A stretch of DNA of 64,000 nt, taken from Toxorhynchites rutilus septentrionalis (Eukaryota; Arthropoda; Insecta; Diptera; Culicidae). Location of the stretch: the NCBI RefSeq assembly GCF_029784135.1, contig NC_073746.1, forward strand, positions 299,095,614 to 299,159,613, read 5' to 3'. A program made the translations under genes and the position numbers. Shown one piece after another: positions 22,133 to 34,200 of the stretch. Each line of letters begins with the position of its first letter. Position 1 is the stretch's first letter. The notes under the pieces were generated by a model. It was given only the letters and a program-made list of their open reading frames with translations. It did no database searches and was not told the DNA's origin.

Positions 22133-23109
22133 CATTCTCGAACGGGAACACACCTTGGTTTTTATTTATGGACATTTAAATACTTTTTTTCATTTATCAA
22201 GTTATTTTCAACACAACTGCTACCATATACAATTCTACAATTACACTTGTGCTGAATTTTTCACAATACACGATCGGTCATTGATATGAAATATCACGAA
22301 GCCACCAACATTAATTTTCCAAATTTTATTTGCTAGAATTAATCGTATCACTCACTCTACTTGCAATATAAAAATGCCCCTTACTTGCACATATTTGCAA
22401 TGCCGATTTCCCTTGGGCACCTTGGTTTTGATGTCTCTGTTGGGGAACACATTTCGATGGGATCAAAAGCTCCCCCTACTTTCATGTATTTGTAATGTTG
22501 ATTTCCCCCAGGTAGCTTGGTTGTGATTTCTCTGTTAGGGAACCGCCGCATGTGTCGTCAATTTCGGCCAATTAGAAGTGGATATGCTCCCTTGGCCGAG
22601 TGGTTAGCGTCATAACTAACATGCCGGGTGTTCGGGTTCGATTCCCGTTCTGGTCGGGGGAATTTTTCGTCAAAGAAATTTCCTCCGACTTGCACTGTGT
22701 TCACGCGTATTCTAGAGCTTGCCACTCAGAATGCATTCAAGGCGTGTTATTTGGCATAGAAATCTCAACTAAGTACTAATAAAAATGACGCAAGTAATAC
22801 TACGTTGAGACGGCGAAGTTCCTCTAGGAACGTTAGTGCCATTGAAGAAGAAGAAGAAGAAGAAGTGGATATTTCCGTTAGGGGTTGAGATTTTTCTATT
22901 GTTCGATAGTTAGTTTTATGACATGTATTATTTTATTCAATATAAAAAAATATTATGAAGTGCCGAAATCGATTGACATAAAATTTCATCAATCCATCAT
23001 GACATGACTGAGCAATAAGCGTTTGAAATTGGACAATTTTCACGATGTGCTCGATTTTAGATTTTCAATTTGGAACCCAATATGTTCCCGAAAGACGTAA
23101 TCCTACGTC
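22133..23109. repeat. Dispersed repeat family A, copy 1 (with SINE inside)
   Basis: The sequence matches 43189-43951 almost throughout, from GGGAACACACCTTGG to the terminal GACGTAATCCTACGTC. It contains tandem ~95-bp sub-units (two here, three in the other copy) around TTTGCAATGCCGATTTCCC and CTTGGTTTTGATGTCTCTGT. A SINE (22586-22860) interrupts this copy only. No protein is encoded. The element class is unknown. Confidence 0.8.
22586..22860 (+). mobile_element. tRNA-derived SINE with (GAA)n tail
   Basis: The head has a perfect box A (TGGCCGAGTGG, 22594-22604) and box B (GGTTCGATTCC, about 22636-22646), the internal RNA polymerase III promoter. The tail is a (GAA)n run ending at 22860. AGAAGTGGATAT is duplicated on both sides (22574-22585 and 22861-22872). 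The related repeat at 43.69 kb has the empty site, which fixes the borders. Confidence 0.9.
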
Positions 23110-24005
23110 AAAAAACTGTAGTCATCAAAGTGAACTGCTTTGCTCATCTCTACTCCATGGTTTGGTTTCCTTATTCGTTCTTATATATTTGTTCGTGGCG
23201 GACAAAGTGAGTCGATGCGCATCAAGTATTATTCTATATTTATCGATTGCAAACGCTTATCAGAATTAAGGAAGAGGAGATGCCTTGGAAGATGGCGATA
23301 ATCTGTTATCCTCAAAGTGTCGACGAGAGCCTTTGCGGTCGTGTTAAATTTTTATATGGGTGTCGTACTGGTCAACATTCTTTTCCCTTGAAAGAGCATT
23401 CAACACTGAATGTCTCATGTAAGATTATGAAAGCTAAATAAGATCTGTTTATCTGTCGTGAACTGTATTTATTGAACAATGTGCTTTAATGCGGTGTTAC
23501 CTCGTTTCATCCTTTTACTATAGTTGTTGTGTCCGGTGTATCGTAACTACTCAGCATCGTAACTATCCTCTTTTCGTATTACCCTGATCTCTTTTGTTCA
23601 TACTGAGTAGCGTTATCTGTCATTTATAGAAGTTCCATATTAGCTCGTGAAAACTAGACATCAAGATTCGGTAAGAAAAAATGTAAACTGATACATGGTT
23701 GAATAAAGTATAGGATTAGTATGAAATAAGAAAAAAACAGTTCAGTCTATATAACAAACGGTCATCATTTGAAGTATATAATAAGTAGAATTTACAGATT
23801 TCTGAATAGCTCAAAAACTAAATTCGAAAGAAATTGTACACGAGTCCTACGACCCTTCTTCTTTTTTTAAAATATTTATTTCGTTCTCAGCTAAATATAT
23901 AGCTAAATTTTATAGATGAAATTAGATGAAAACAATCACGTTAATAATAAGTTGTTACTAAGAAGTATTTTGCATTTTTCTTTTTACGCTTTTTATTGAC
24001 AGGAG
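23110..24005. other. AT-rich region without recognised gene
   Basis: No family motif or repeat relation was found. It borders the left end of the 12.3-kb composite element. Confidence 0.5.
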
Positions 24006-24025
24006 TACCGTTTTGTCTCATATTC

Positions 24026-24564
24026 CGAACACTTCATTTTTAAATGTAAATTTACTACACTTCAATGTTATAAATAAATGAATAATGAAAGCCCTCACAT
24101 TCTTTGAGGTAAAAGCTACATTTTAACATCATTTACAGGCATTGATAAAGCCTATAATTTGAAATATTAAACATTTGCAAAAAAGTGACAGTCAAAACCA
24201 AAGATAAAATGCTTGCGATAGCAAATTGCGTAAAAAAACAAGCATCGTTAATTTTTCAGTTTTTGTAGTTCTTTCAATTTTTTTGTTTGCTTTTTCCCAT
24301 GTTAAGTGCTAGAAAAGGTGAGAATCTACAATAAATGGATGAAAAACAATTATATTTTCTGCAGAAATGATCAATTAAATTAGTATTGAAATAGTGTTCG
24401 GAATTTGAATCAAGTTTCTTTGCATGATTCAAACTCCGAACACTTAATTTTAAATGAAAATTTACTCAACCTTAATGTTATAAATAGTTAAATAATGAGA
24501 GCCTTGACATTCTTTGGGTTATAGGCTACATTTTCACATCATTTACAGGTATCGATACAGCCTA
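24026..24564. repeat. ~410-bp tandem repeat array, left part
   Basis: Units start at CCGAACACTT at about 24026 and 24436, a 410-bp period, and share TTTACAGGxATxGATAxAGCC, AACATTTGCAA and GTTAAGTGCTAGAAAAGG. Each unit boundary is a palindrome: AGTGTTCGGAATTTGAATCA followed by TGATTCAAACTCCGAACACT. This is the inner part of the composite's terminal repeat meeting its inverse, as if MITE copies were joined end to end. The array is interrupted at 24567 and resumes at 27946. Confidence 0.8.
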
Positions 24565-24567
24565 TAA

Positions 24568-27500
24568 GGGGCTGTCCACATACCACGTGGACAACTTTAG
24601 GGGGGGGGGGGGGGGGTGGATAAAACAATGTCCACGCTTGTCCACGGAGAGGGGGGAGGGGGTATTGATCGAGTCCACGTGGACAGGAAGAATATTTTTT
24701 TTAAATACAACCACCTGTGTTCTGATAAAAATATGCGTGTAATTATGTAGTTGATTCAGAATATTTCAGGAGGTGATTGAGGATCATATTTGATGAAAAA
24801 ATTCTACGCATTCGGTCTATGCTCAATTTAGAAAGTACGCTACTCAGAATAATTATGCTACTCATTTAAAAAATAAGAAAATTTTGCGTAGAATGTATTT
24901 GTAAAACATTTGAATTAATGGAACCAAGTAACTTTTAGAGGTAAAGATGAAACTTAAATTTTTGTGCTTATATATGTTTATATACATGATAAACTGAATT
25001 TTCCTAAAACGCACGATAAACTGGATTGTTTCTATCAACCAAATTGAAGCTGTTCAAGCATTCTACAATTCTTTCCTTGACGCTAAACTGTTATCCCTCT
25101 TTTTATCTTGCAAAAATTAAATGATTCACAACATAATTTATGCACAATTTTCTCAAATAAAAGCAACTGAAATTACGTGTTAAGCAGCGTAATTTTTGAA
25201 TTAAAGTCAGTTTAAGGCAAAAAAAACAGTCTCAAGGAAAAGTTCAACAATTCTTTCGTAGATGAGATTTGACCATAAGCGTGGAAGATTTTTTTCATCA
25301 AATACGATCCTCTATCACCTGAAATATTTCGGATCAGTTACCTAGCAACTTGTATATAACAATATTTCGAAGAGATATAATAGTATTCGATATTCTATTC
25401 AATTTATGAGAGAGTTTTCTCAGCAGTGTAACCCATTAACGACCAAGCTGTAAAAATTTTTTTTTTAACGAACTCCATTGGAGTTATTTTGTTTATTGAC
25501 GTTACAGAAACCCAAATCTTCAAGAAATATTTTTTTTCGTTCTTCCGTTTTCCGGAAAATGACAAAAAACCGAAAAATCGCCAAACAAAAACAATTACAT
25601 TTATGATCCTGAGGTTCAACCCAATTGTTTTTTTTGCAACATCACAATGTGTGTTCTTTTATCAAAGTAATACTGTAAGAAAGTTTAAATATTTTTGCAT
25701 TTTAGAAGGTTATGTGAGGTTAGGTACTTTTCGCACATAGTTGCTTTAATCTGAATTTATTGTCCAATAAAGTTATACAAAATCGAATGAAATTGATGGT
25801 AAGTTATAGCTAATAAATTGAGCTACCATTTGATGCCAAAACCTTACCATATGGCAGCTTTCCAAAGCCATGAACAATTATCGAAAATACTGTTCGATTT
25901 TCCGAACGCTTGGCCTGAAATGGGTTAAACATTTCTTCATGTTTTTTAATTAACTTTTTAAAATTGATTTCTCAAAAACTTATTTCAATCGGGCGGGAGA
26001 TTTCAAACCAAAATTGTGCAAATTTAAAAAAAAAAGGGAGGATCGGGCCAGCGTCTGATTAATTTGGCGTTGAATTGTTCTTTAGTAAACTGTTTGAATT
26101 TGATAAGTGATGTTTGGATAAGGATTTTAGCGGAGGAAACCCAAAGAGCAATACAAATAATTTGTCGGGCAAGGTTAGTGAAAAAAATCAATGAGTCGTG
26201 AGTTTTCTGATGTATACACCGATTCTGCATTCCGTCGGACTTGCATCCCGTTCGAAACCATTATTTCGTTCGAGATATAATTTTGCATTCCCTATTCTTT
26301 GCCCATTTAATGTTCGAAGAGAAACAGATTGAACGAAATGCAAGAACAACTTGAACGGAATACAGAATGGAATTTTATCAAGTCGATCGAAATATTTCGA
26401 ATCGATCGAAATACAGAATAGGGGTGGTAGTTTTTCCCCGCAAGCATTTTGAAAGCCATCTAGACACTCAATGAAGAATGGTCAATAAGCAGTTGAAAAA
26501 TTAAAAAATATACATTGAAAATATTTCTAATACTCTATCAGTACCCTTTGGAAATTCCCGGAACTATTGCGGAAAAGGTGCGCTGATGACTTAAAGTGAA
26601 GCGAATGTGTAAATGAATCGACATTTCCTGTGACCAATCGTACTCTGGAGTTCTTCAAAACACTACACTCGACAAAAAAAAAAAGAAAATAGAGGAGCAA
26701 AATGCGACATCGAAAATTTTGAATGATTTTTGAAACGGTATAGCTATGTTATAAAATAATGTATTCGTCAAAGCAACAACTGGACCTTGTATAGAATATT
26801 TTCAAGTTTGCAGTGGGCAGATTTGATCATCGATTTGCGGTGCGTTCATTATTTCATGAGATATTTATGATTCAAAATTAAAGGATAAACAGATCATTCA
26901 ATAGAGAATACTTCTGTAGAAAATAGTTATACTGAAACTTTCTATGAATCAAATGAAAGCGAAATAATCAGGTCGATTGGATTGCTATTGTGAATATATT
27001 TTTAAAATTTATAGAAACTTTGATAGCAAACGCTTTATTTTTTCTTGCAATGTCTTTTGTCTACAACGCATATACACATTAAACTGAAATATGTACGTAC
27101 GATATCCATAAACCAGAAATTTGTAGTTTGAAAATGCCGAATTTTTTGTCTTCATTTCATGATTTATTTCGAAAATACAGGCGTTTCGAAATCGCTTAGA
27201 AATTTCGACCCTTTACTCCTCAATCCTTTATCAAATGAAGATCTTAAGATATCAGTGCATGGTCTCTATGCCATCTTTTCTTTTCTTGAAATTTTTTTTT
27301 ATTGATAAAAAAAATCTATGCATATAAAATTGTTCTGTTTGTTTTTGTGCGCTTCATAAACTCGAAAAGTTCTCCACTGATGGAGCTCATATTATGACAC
27401 AATATAAAATCCACTTCAAGGATTGTTGTTGCTACTGCCAACCCCTCAGGAAGCTATAAGATTTTCAGATGGGATAAGCAAACTTCTGAAGTAAAGCTGG

Positions 27501-27945
27501 GAACTTAAATCAACTTTCTATTATAGAATACGTTTTCTATGTGGCATTTTTTTTGCAAGTGTTTAAAAAATCGTGAACTAAAATTGTATCCGATAATGAT
27601 TTTGAATCCATTTAATTTTATTCGATTGGCGTTACTCAAGATCAATCTTTGGAATTGTGTGATGTAGATTCGGGTGCGGATTGTTCAACTGTATATTGCG
27701 CGTTTCCGTGTTGGCAAAGCGTGGCAGGGTACAGCTAGTAAAATTTGAAGAAAAAAAACTTAAATGGACTTAAAATTTAATGTAAGCGCAATCCAGTTAT
27801 TTCCTCAATTATTCTAATTAAATAAGCAAAAATGTCCACGTGGACAACAGGGGGAGGTGTATGAAAATGTCCACGCTTGTCCGCGGAGGGGGAGGGAGGA
27901 GTGTAAAATCGTGCTGTTCTGTCCCCGTGGTATGTGGACAGCCCC
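24568..27945. mobile_element. PIF/Harbinger-like non-autonomous element (3378 bp)
   Basis: The left end is GGGGCTGTCCACATACCACG and the right end, reversed, GGGGCTGTCCACATACCACG with GGGGACAG next; TAA flanks both sides (24565-24567, 27946-27948). Removing the element with one TAA restores the tandem repeat (CCTATAATTT). TIRs beginning GGG with a 3-bp TAA duplication fit PIF/Harbinger. Subterminal blocks repeat GTCCACGTGGAC and GTCCACGCTTGTCCxCGGAG at both ends. A 17-G run sits at 24600-24616. No transposase or Myb-like partner is recognisable in the AT-rich interior. Confidence 0.75.
27640..27738 (+). mobile_element. Possible Helitron 3' end
   Basis: GGCAAAGCGTGGCAGGGTAC followed by AGCTAG and then T resembles the 3' terminus of insect Helitrons (CTAG before T). 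The upstream border is not defined and no Rep/helicase is seen. It lies inside the Harbinger-like element. Confidence 0.35.
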
Positions 27946-28640
27946 TAATTTATAATATTAAGCATTTGCAAGAAAGTGACAATCAAAACCAATGATAAAA
28001 TGTTTGCGTTAGCAAATTCCGTAAAAGACAAGCATCGTTAATTTTTAGTTTTTGTAGTTTTTTCAACTATTTTGTTTGCTGTTTTCATGTTAAGTGCTAG
28101 AAAAGGTACCATAATAAATGGATGAAAAAATGATATTTTGTGCAGAAATATTTTTTAAAATTATTGAAGTATTGAAGTAGAGTTCGGAATTGATTCAAAT
28201 CCCGAACACATTATTTTTAAATGAGAATTTACTGAACTTTAATGTTATAAATAATTGCATAATGAAAACCCTAACATTCTTTGATTTATAGGTTTCATTT
28301 CAAAATACATTTACAGGTATCGATATTGCCTATAATTTATGATACTAAACATTTACAAAAAAAAGTGTCTATCGAAAACCAGTGATAAAATGTTTGCATT
28401 AGCAAATTCTGTTTATATGTCGGTAAGAAGCTCGTTACGAATCTTCTATAAATTGTTAAAAAAAATTATGCAGAAATCTTTATTAAAATTAGCGTCAAGT
28501 AGTGTTCGTAATTTGAATCAAGTTTCAACGCGTGAATCGAATTCCGAAAGAAAATGTTTGAACACATTATTTTTCGGCAAATACAGCGATAGTTCACAAA
28601 TTGGGGTACAAGGACAATCCAATTCTGGAGCAACAATATA
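27946..28640. repeat. ~410-bp tandem repeat array, right part
   Basis: The unit interrupted at 24567 resumes here (TTTATAATATTAAGCATTTG). The next unit starts near 28202 (CCCGAACACATTATTTTTAA) and a shorter, more diverged one near 28555. Boundary palindromes recur at about 28180-28210 and 28503-28565. An additional near-copy of TTTGCATTAGCAAATTCTGT lies at 28391. Confidence 0.75.
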
Positions 28641-28939
28641 AAAAGACCATTTTTTAACAAATGTTTGCAAGCTCTTTCCTTGCAAAACGCAGGTCGCAGG
28701 TGCAAACCAACGAGAGTAAAATTGATTTTCCTAGCCAGGTTTTCAACTAAAACCACAATAATAAAACCGGGGTCCTGAAGTAACAGGTCGAACTCGATAT
28801 ATACTGATTCAATTATACAAAAAGTGGTAGTTTTCTTCTTTATCGCAAAATATCAGACCCGTATTTTTTTATTTTTTGTTAGGGTGACCATTTTCATTTT
28901 AGGGTGGTCCAAAAATTCATTTTTTTCTGATTTTTTTTT

Positions 28940-29228
28940 TCCAAAAATAACTTTTTTTTCAAAAAATCATAACTTTGGAACTACTGGACCGATTCAGATG
29001 ATCGACATATCAAATTAAACCAGTTAGATGTTTTTTTGAGAAATTACTACATCTGCAAATTAAAAAAAAAAAAATATTTTCATTATAAGTATTTGTTTTA
29101 AAATGTTTTCATGGTTTCGAGACCAACGGCGCTATATTATTTTTCTATTTTTTGTTCTTGAAAGCTGAGGATTTTTTACAGAACATCTCCAAAAATCATA
29201 AATGTGTTTATTTTTGTTATTGAATTAT
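28940..29228. repeat. Left arm of long inverted repeat around the BEL element
   Basis: The block TACTGGACCGATTCAGATGA (about 28982) and the block ATGGTTTCGAGACCAACGGC (29111) both recur, inverted, at 35604-36066. Arm similarity extends for about 250 bp. The BEL/Pao element inserted near the middle of this palindrome. Confidence 0.75.
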
Positions 29229-29474
29229 TGATTGATCACAAGAAAAATATACCACCAGGGACAAGCGTAACGCTTATTGTTCAGAGCTTTTTGAACACAC
29301 TATTGACCCAGCCAGTCACGTTCTCAAACTCACAGAACACAGTCCAGTTTAATAGTTCGTGGTATCATAATATACAGTGCAGAGCACAAAAATTTGAACT
29401 AGTTAGTTCTATTGCGGAATTTAATTTCGCTGGAAAACCAGGAATCCGAAACGGAAAACATCTCGGTCACAACA
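29229..29474 (+). repeat. 5' LTR of BEL/Pao element (246 bp)
   Basis: It begins TGATTGATCACAAG and ends GGTCACAACA. The copy at 35358-35603 has the same length and ends and differs at four sites. LTRs hold the promoter and polyadenylation signals for the element RNA. Confidence 0.95.
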
Positions 29475-29478
29475 AAAT

Positions 29479-29496
29479 TGGTGCCGTGACCAGGAT
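29479..29496 (+). promoter_or_regulatory. Primer-binding site of BEL/Pao element
   Basis: TGGTGCCGTGACCAGGAT starts four bases after the 5' LTR. The TGG start matches the CCA end of a tRNA primer. I did not identify the tRNA. Confidence 0.8.
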
Positions 29497-29749
29497 TGTC
29501 CGTAGAGGAACGATCACGGAAGCCATCGCAGTCGGAGTTCAATAGAGCTTTGTTCAGTGTTACAAAGAACACAAAGCGAACCATTGGATATCTATATAGA
29601 TCAAAGGATTTGTATCCGAATTCAAAATACAAGGCCTGGAACCTTCAGGCGGAAGGTTAGTAGGATTCCAATAGTTCACCGGTTTTCCCAGTACGCCTTA
29701 GATTTTTGCTTTCTTCTCGGTTGACCGTATATTGGAGGGTTCGTCATCG

Positions 29750-30062
29750 CCATCTCAGCCGACAAGCGCCATTGTCGATAGCTGCTGAGCATCCATTGCT
29801 GTGAAGACATTAAGACATTCATGCAGTTCAAATTCATTTGGTGTTCCCAACCATCAATCGCTGCTGCTGATCAACGCTGCTGCCGCTGCAATCTCGGTGT
29901 TCCCAACCGTCCATTGCTGCTACTGTTGAGCAGATTTACGCTGCTGAAGTACTTTGGTGTTCCCAACCATTGCTGCTGCTCTACATCATCATTCACGTTG
30001 CTGAATATTGGAGGTGTTCCTAACCATCCATTGTTGTTGCTGGACATTCTACTGCTGCATAT
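29750..30062 (+). repeat. Imperfect ~60-bp repeats in the BEL leader
   Basis: GGTGTTCCCAACCATC or a close variant recurs at about 29840, 29899, 29960 and 30014, each followed by GCTGCTGCT-type runs. The block lies between the primer-binding site and gag and contains no long frame. Confidence 0.75.
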
Positions 30063-30311
30063 TACGAGTGGTGTCCCAGGCTACCTGAGCCACTAGCGTC
30101 GCTGGAACAATCACATTGAGTTTCCCTAGGCTTAGGAATATACTAGGACGAATATTTGATTGCTGAGGATAATTGATAATTTTCAAGGCTCATTTTGCCT
30201 TGGAATAGGTGAGTACCATTCCAAGTTGCTAAGCATCGTCTGGTCGGGACTATCGTGGTCTTTTTTGGTAGGATTGATTCTCATCGTTCATCGTTCATCG
30301 ATCGTCAGAAC

Positions 30312-31299
30312 ATGGCGGAAGGGCTTGAAAAGGAGCGATTGCTGTAACGAAGGAGGACTCTTCTCACGACACTGGGTCGGGCAGAGGCATTTGTGGAAAA
30401 TTATGATGCGGAACGGGATCAAGCACAGGTGCAAATGCGAATAACACATCTGGACAACATGTATTCGAATTTGGAAAGCATACAACAGGATTTGGAAGAC
30501 CTAGAAGATGAGGCTGCTCAGTCTATAGAGTCGATTTCTCTTAGCTCAGCGAACTACTCTGTGGCTTGGCAAGCCCTTGTGAATAGATACTCCAATGAAT
30601 ATCTTTTGAAAAAGAGGCACATACAGGCTCTGTTTGACATTCTACCGATGAAAAGAGAAAGCGCATCAACTCTACATTTGTTGGTGGACGAATTTGAACG
30701 TCATATAAAGATTTTGAAACAACTAGGTGAGCCAACGGATCAATGAAGCAGAATCCTCGAACATCTTATGTGTACACGTTTAAATAATGACACTCTGAAA
30801 GCGTGGGAGGACCATGCATCAACGGTGGAAGATCCGAACTATTTCTGTTTAATTGAGTTTCTCAATCGGCGAACACGGGTCTTAGAGTCGATATCTGTAA
30901 ATCATCATAATGATCAAGCAGGCTCCGGCAGTTCCATCAATCATTCGAAGAAACCATATCGCCTCCAGCTTTCATGTTCGACGACAGAGCCTGATGTCGT
31001 CGAACATGAAAGCTGGAGGCGATATGGTTTCTTGTCGACAAATGTCCCGCGTGTAATCAACAACATCTTTTAATGAAATGCTTAAAATTCAATCGCCTTT
31101 CGCTTGTCGGACGTCAGCAATTGGTCAATTCCAAACGCTTGTGCAGCAATTGTTTGAAGAGAGACCACTTTGTGCGCGAATGTCCATCCACATTCAATTG
31201 CCAATTCTGTAATCGCCGTCATCATACGCTTCTTCACCAGGCCAATGCTGATGGAGTTCGGACAACAGCAAACACCAGTCGAATTCCGAAAACGTTTTC
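30312..31299 (+). pseudogene. gag: BEL/Pao gag region, broken
   Basis: An ATG at 30312 begins a frame that meets TAA at 30345-30347, then continues (30393-30743, capsid-like, rich in Asp/Glu/Leu, with MRITHLDNMYSNLESIQQDL) to TGA at 30744-30746, and again from 30768. A 39-bp inverted repeat lies at 30948-31033. After it the frame changes and two zinc-binding motifs appear, CSNCLKRDHFVREC and CQFCNRRHHTLLH (about 31142-31240), which bind the element RNA. The frame changes again near 31290 into pol. Gag would build the virus-like particle. Nothing here is intact. Confidence 0.85.
30948..31033. repeat. Perfect 39-bp inverted repeat with 8-base loop inside gag
   Basis: The left arm (30948-30986) and the right arm (30995-31033) are exact reverse complements, separated by GAGCCTGA. 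The arms begin AAGAAACCATATCGCCTCCA. One arm is presumably the original gag sequence and the other a copy made by template switching. The event also changes the reading frame around it. Confidence 0.95.
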
Positions 31300-34200
31300 T
31301 TGTTGACTGCTGTAGTACAGATCGTCGATGCATATGGTCAGACCCATCTTGCACGGGCCCTTCTAGATAGTGCCTCGCAGCCGAATTTAATCACCGTGCG
31401 CATGGCACATATGCTGAGATTGAAGAGAAACAACGTAAATGTTACCATCCAGGGGGCAGGTCAAATGTCTAAACTTGTCCGTGAATCGGTTTTCACACAA
31501 ATAAAGTCAAGGAAAGAAAACTTCTGCTGTGGAGTAAACTTCTTAGTTATGGATAAGGTCACTGCGAACCTCCCATCACAAAATATATCTACTACAGGAT
31601 GGAAAATTTCCAGCGAGCTATTTTTAGCTGACCCCTCGTTCAATGAATCTCAACCCATCGACATGGTGTTAGGTGCAAAACACTTCCACACATTTTTCCC
31701 TAACGCAACCCGCGTTCAGTTGGGAGGTCAACTTCCAATGCTAATAGATAGCGTATTCGGATGGATTGTTGCCGGTTCCGCCAACTCAACTATGTGTACA
31801 GATTCAACCCCACATTCCTATAGGGTTGTTGCTGTATCTATGTTATCATTAGAAGAGAGCCTAGAACGTTTTTGGAAAACGGAAGAACTGGCTGTTAGAG
31901 ACAAATATTCAGTCCAAGAACGACAATGTGAGTCGTTTTACAAATTGACCACCACGAGAAACAATGAAGGGAGATACATCGTTCGTTTGCCGCGTGTACC
32001 AGACTTCGAAGTTATGCTGGGGGAATCCAAATCTTCCGCTTTAAGGAGATTCGAGCAGCTAGAAAGAAAGCTTGAGCGAGAACCAAAATTGAAAGAGGGC
32101 TACCATGAGTTCATGCGAGAATATATCGACCTTGGTCACATGCGACGAATTGAGAATTCCAAAAACGATGATTTTCCGGTGTACTATCTCCCTCATCACC
32201 CCGTTATTAAAGATTCGAGTAGTACAACCAAGCTTCGGGTTGTGTTTGATGCATCGGCAAAGACGTCAACTGGGTTTTCCCTAAACGATGCCCTCCGCGT
32301 GGGTCCTGTGGTACAGGACGAATTGCTCACACTCATCCTTCGCTTTCGTACATATCAAGTCGCTTTGGTTAGCGATATTGCGAAGATGTATCGCCAAATA
32401 CTAGTTCATCGAGACGATATATCATTGCAACGCATTTTATGGCGATTTTCACCTCATTCTCCGATACAGATTTTCGAGCTTTTAACCGTCACTTATGGTC
32501 TCGCACCGTCATCATTCCTGGCAACGCGAACGCTTCAGCAGCTAGCATTGGATGGCGTGAATAATTTTCCTATCGCCGTTACTGCTTGGCAGAACAATTT
32601 TTATATGGACGACTTCATAGGAGGAACTCAGTCCATTGAAGACGCAATTCATTTACGAAAACAACTAACCAAATTACTCGCTAGGGGGGGTATCGAGCTA
32701 CGAAAGTGGACCTCCAACAAATTAGCCGTTCTATCCGGTTTAAGAGGTGACCAAATTGGCACACAATCTGTTCTCACATTTAGTCCCAACGAAACTATAA
32801 AAACTCTCGGTATCTGTTGGGAACCAGAACCAGATTCTCTACGTTTCGATTCGGAAATAATTAGCAACGATGAACAGGCAACGAAACGTACGATTTTGTC
32901 AACCATTGCGAAACTTTTTGATCCCTTGGGATTGATCGCCCCGGTCGTAATAAAAGCGAAAATTATTATGCAATAATTATGGCTGCTGTCTTGCAATTGG
33001 GATGATCCAGTGCCTGAAACTTTAGATCGCAAATGGAAAACGTATTGTAGAGAGTTACCGAACATTTCTGCATACCGTGTGGATCGCTATGCATTTTTGC
33101 CCAACGCCACTGTGATGTTGCATACATTTGCTGACGCCTCAGAAGCCGCCTACGGAGCGTGCACATATGCCCGAAGTGAAGACGCTGAAGGAAATAGAAA
33201 GGTACAATTGCTTGCCTCAAAATCCAGAGTTGCACCGCTGAAACGATTGTCAGTAGCCCGTCTGGAATTATGTGCTGCTGTATTAGCTACTCATCTACAT
33301 GTCCGTATAAAAGAAGCCATTAATGTGAATATTGGTGCCTCTTTCTTCTGGTCGGATTCGGCTGTCACTCTTCAATGGCTGCGGTCGTCGCCGAACACAT
33401 GGAAGACTTTTGTGGCGAACAGAGTATCCGAGATACAGTACCACACACACGGCTGCCGCTGGAACCATATTTCGGGTCGAGAAAATCCAGCTGACCTAGT
33501 ATCTCGTGGTATGTCAGTGACAGAATTCCTTCACAGCGAGCTTTGGAAACATGGTACTCCCTGGCTAATACGCCCTGAAATAGACTGGCCCATCTCTACT
33601 CCATCAGGTGTCTCAGAGGAACATTTGGAGTTAAAAGTCATCGTAGCATCAGTTCAAACGACTTCCACCATCCACCCTTGGTTACTTCGTTGGTCTTCCT
33701 ATACAAGATTGGTCCATGTCGTCGGATACTGTATGCGCTTCATTGCTAACGTGCGCATGAAAATTAGAACAGAGCCTCAGCCAGCTGAAACTCCCCCTTG
33801 TAGAAGTCTGTCTATCGAGCAATTGAACAAAGCCAAATTATTTCTGATACGCTTGGTACAGAAGGAAGTGTTTAACAATGAAATCAACGAATTAGAAAAG
33901 GGAAAGATATTGTCCAGAAAATCACCAATTCGTCAAATGAGCCCATTCCTAGATACAGAGAGAGTCTTGAGAGTAGGCGGTCGTCTAAATCTGTCACAGT
34001 TGCCCTATCAATCTAAACACCCCGCTTTACTACCTGGATTCCATCCTTTCACCCGACTTCTAATCGAATACTACCATAGAAAACACCTTCATGGCGGCGG
34101 GCGTCTCCTGCTGACCGCAATTCGCGAGGAATTTTGGCCACTGAATGGCCGTAGAATGGTACGAAGCGTGGTGCGCAGTTGTTTCAGGTGCGCACGATAC

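Noticed and set aside
22586..22660. Possible functional tRNA gene (perfect box A and B)
   Set aside because: The tRNA-like head is followed by a SINE body, a (GAA)n tail and a 12-bp target duplication, so it is a SINE.
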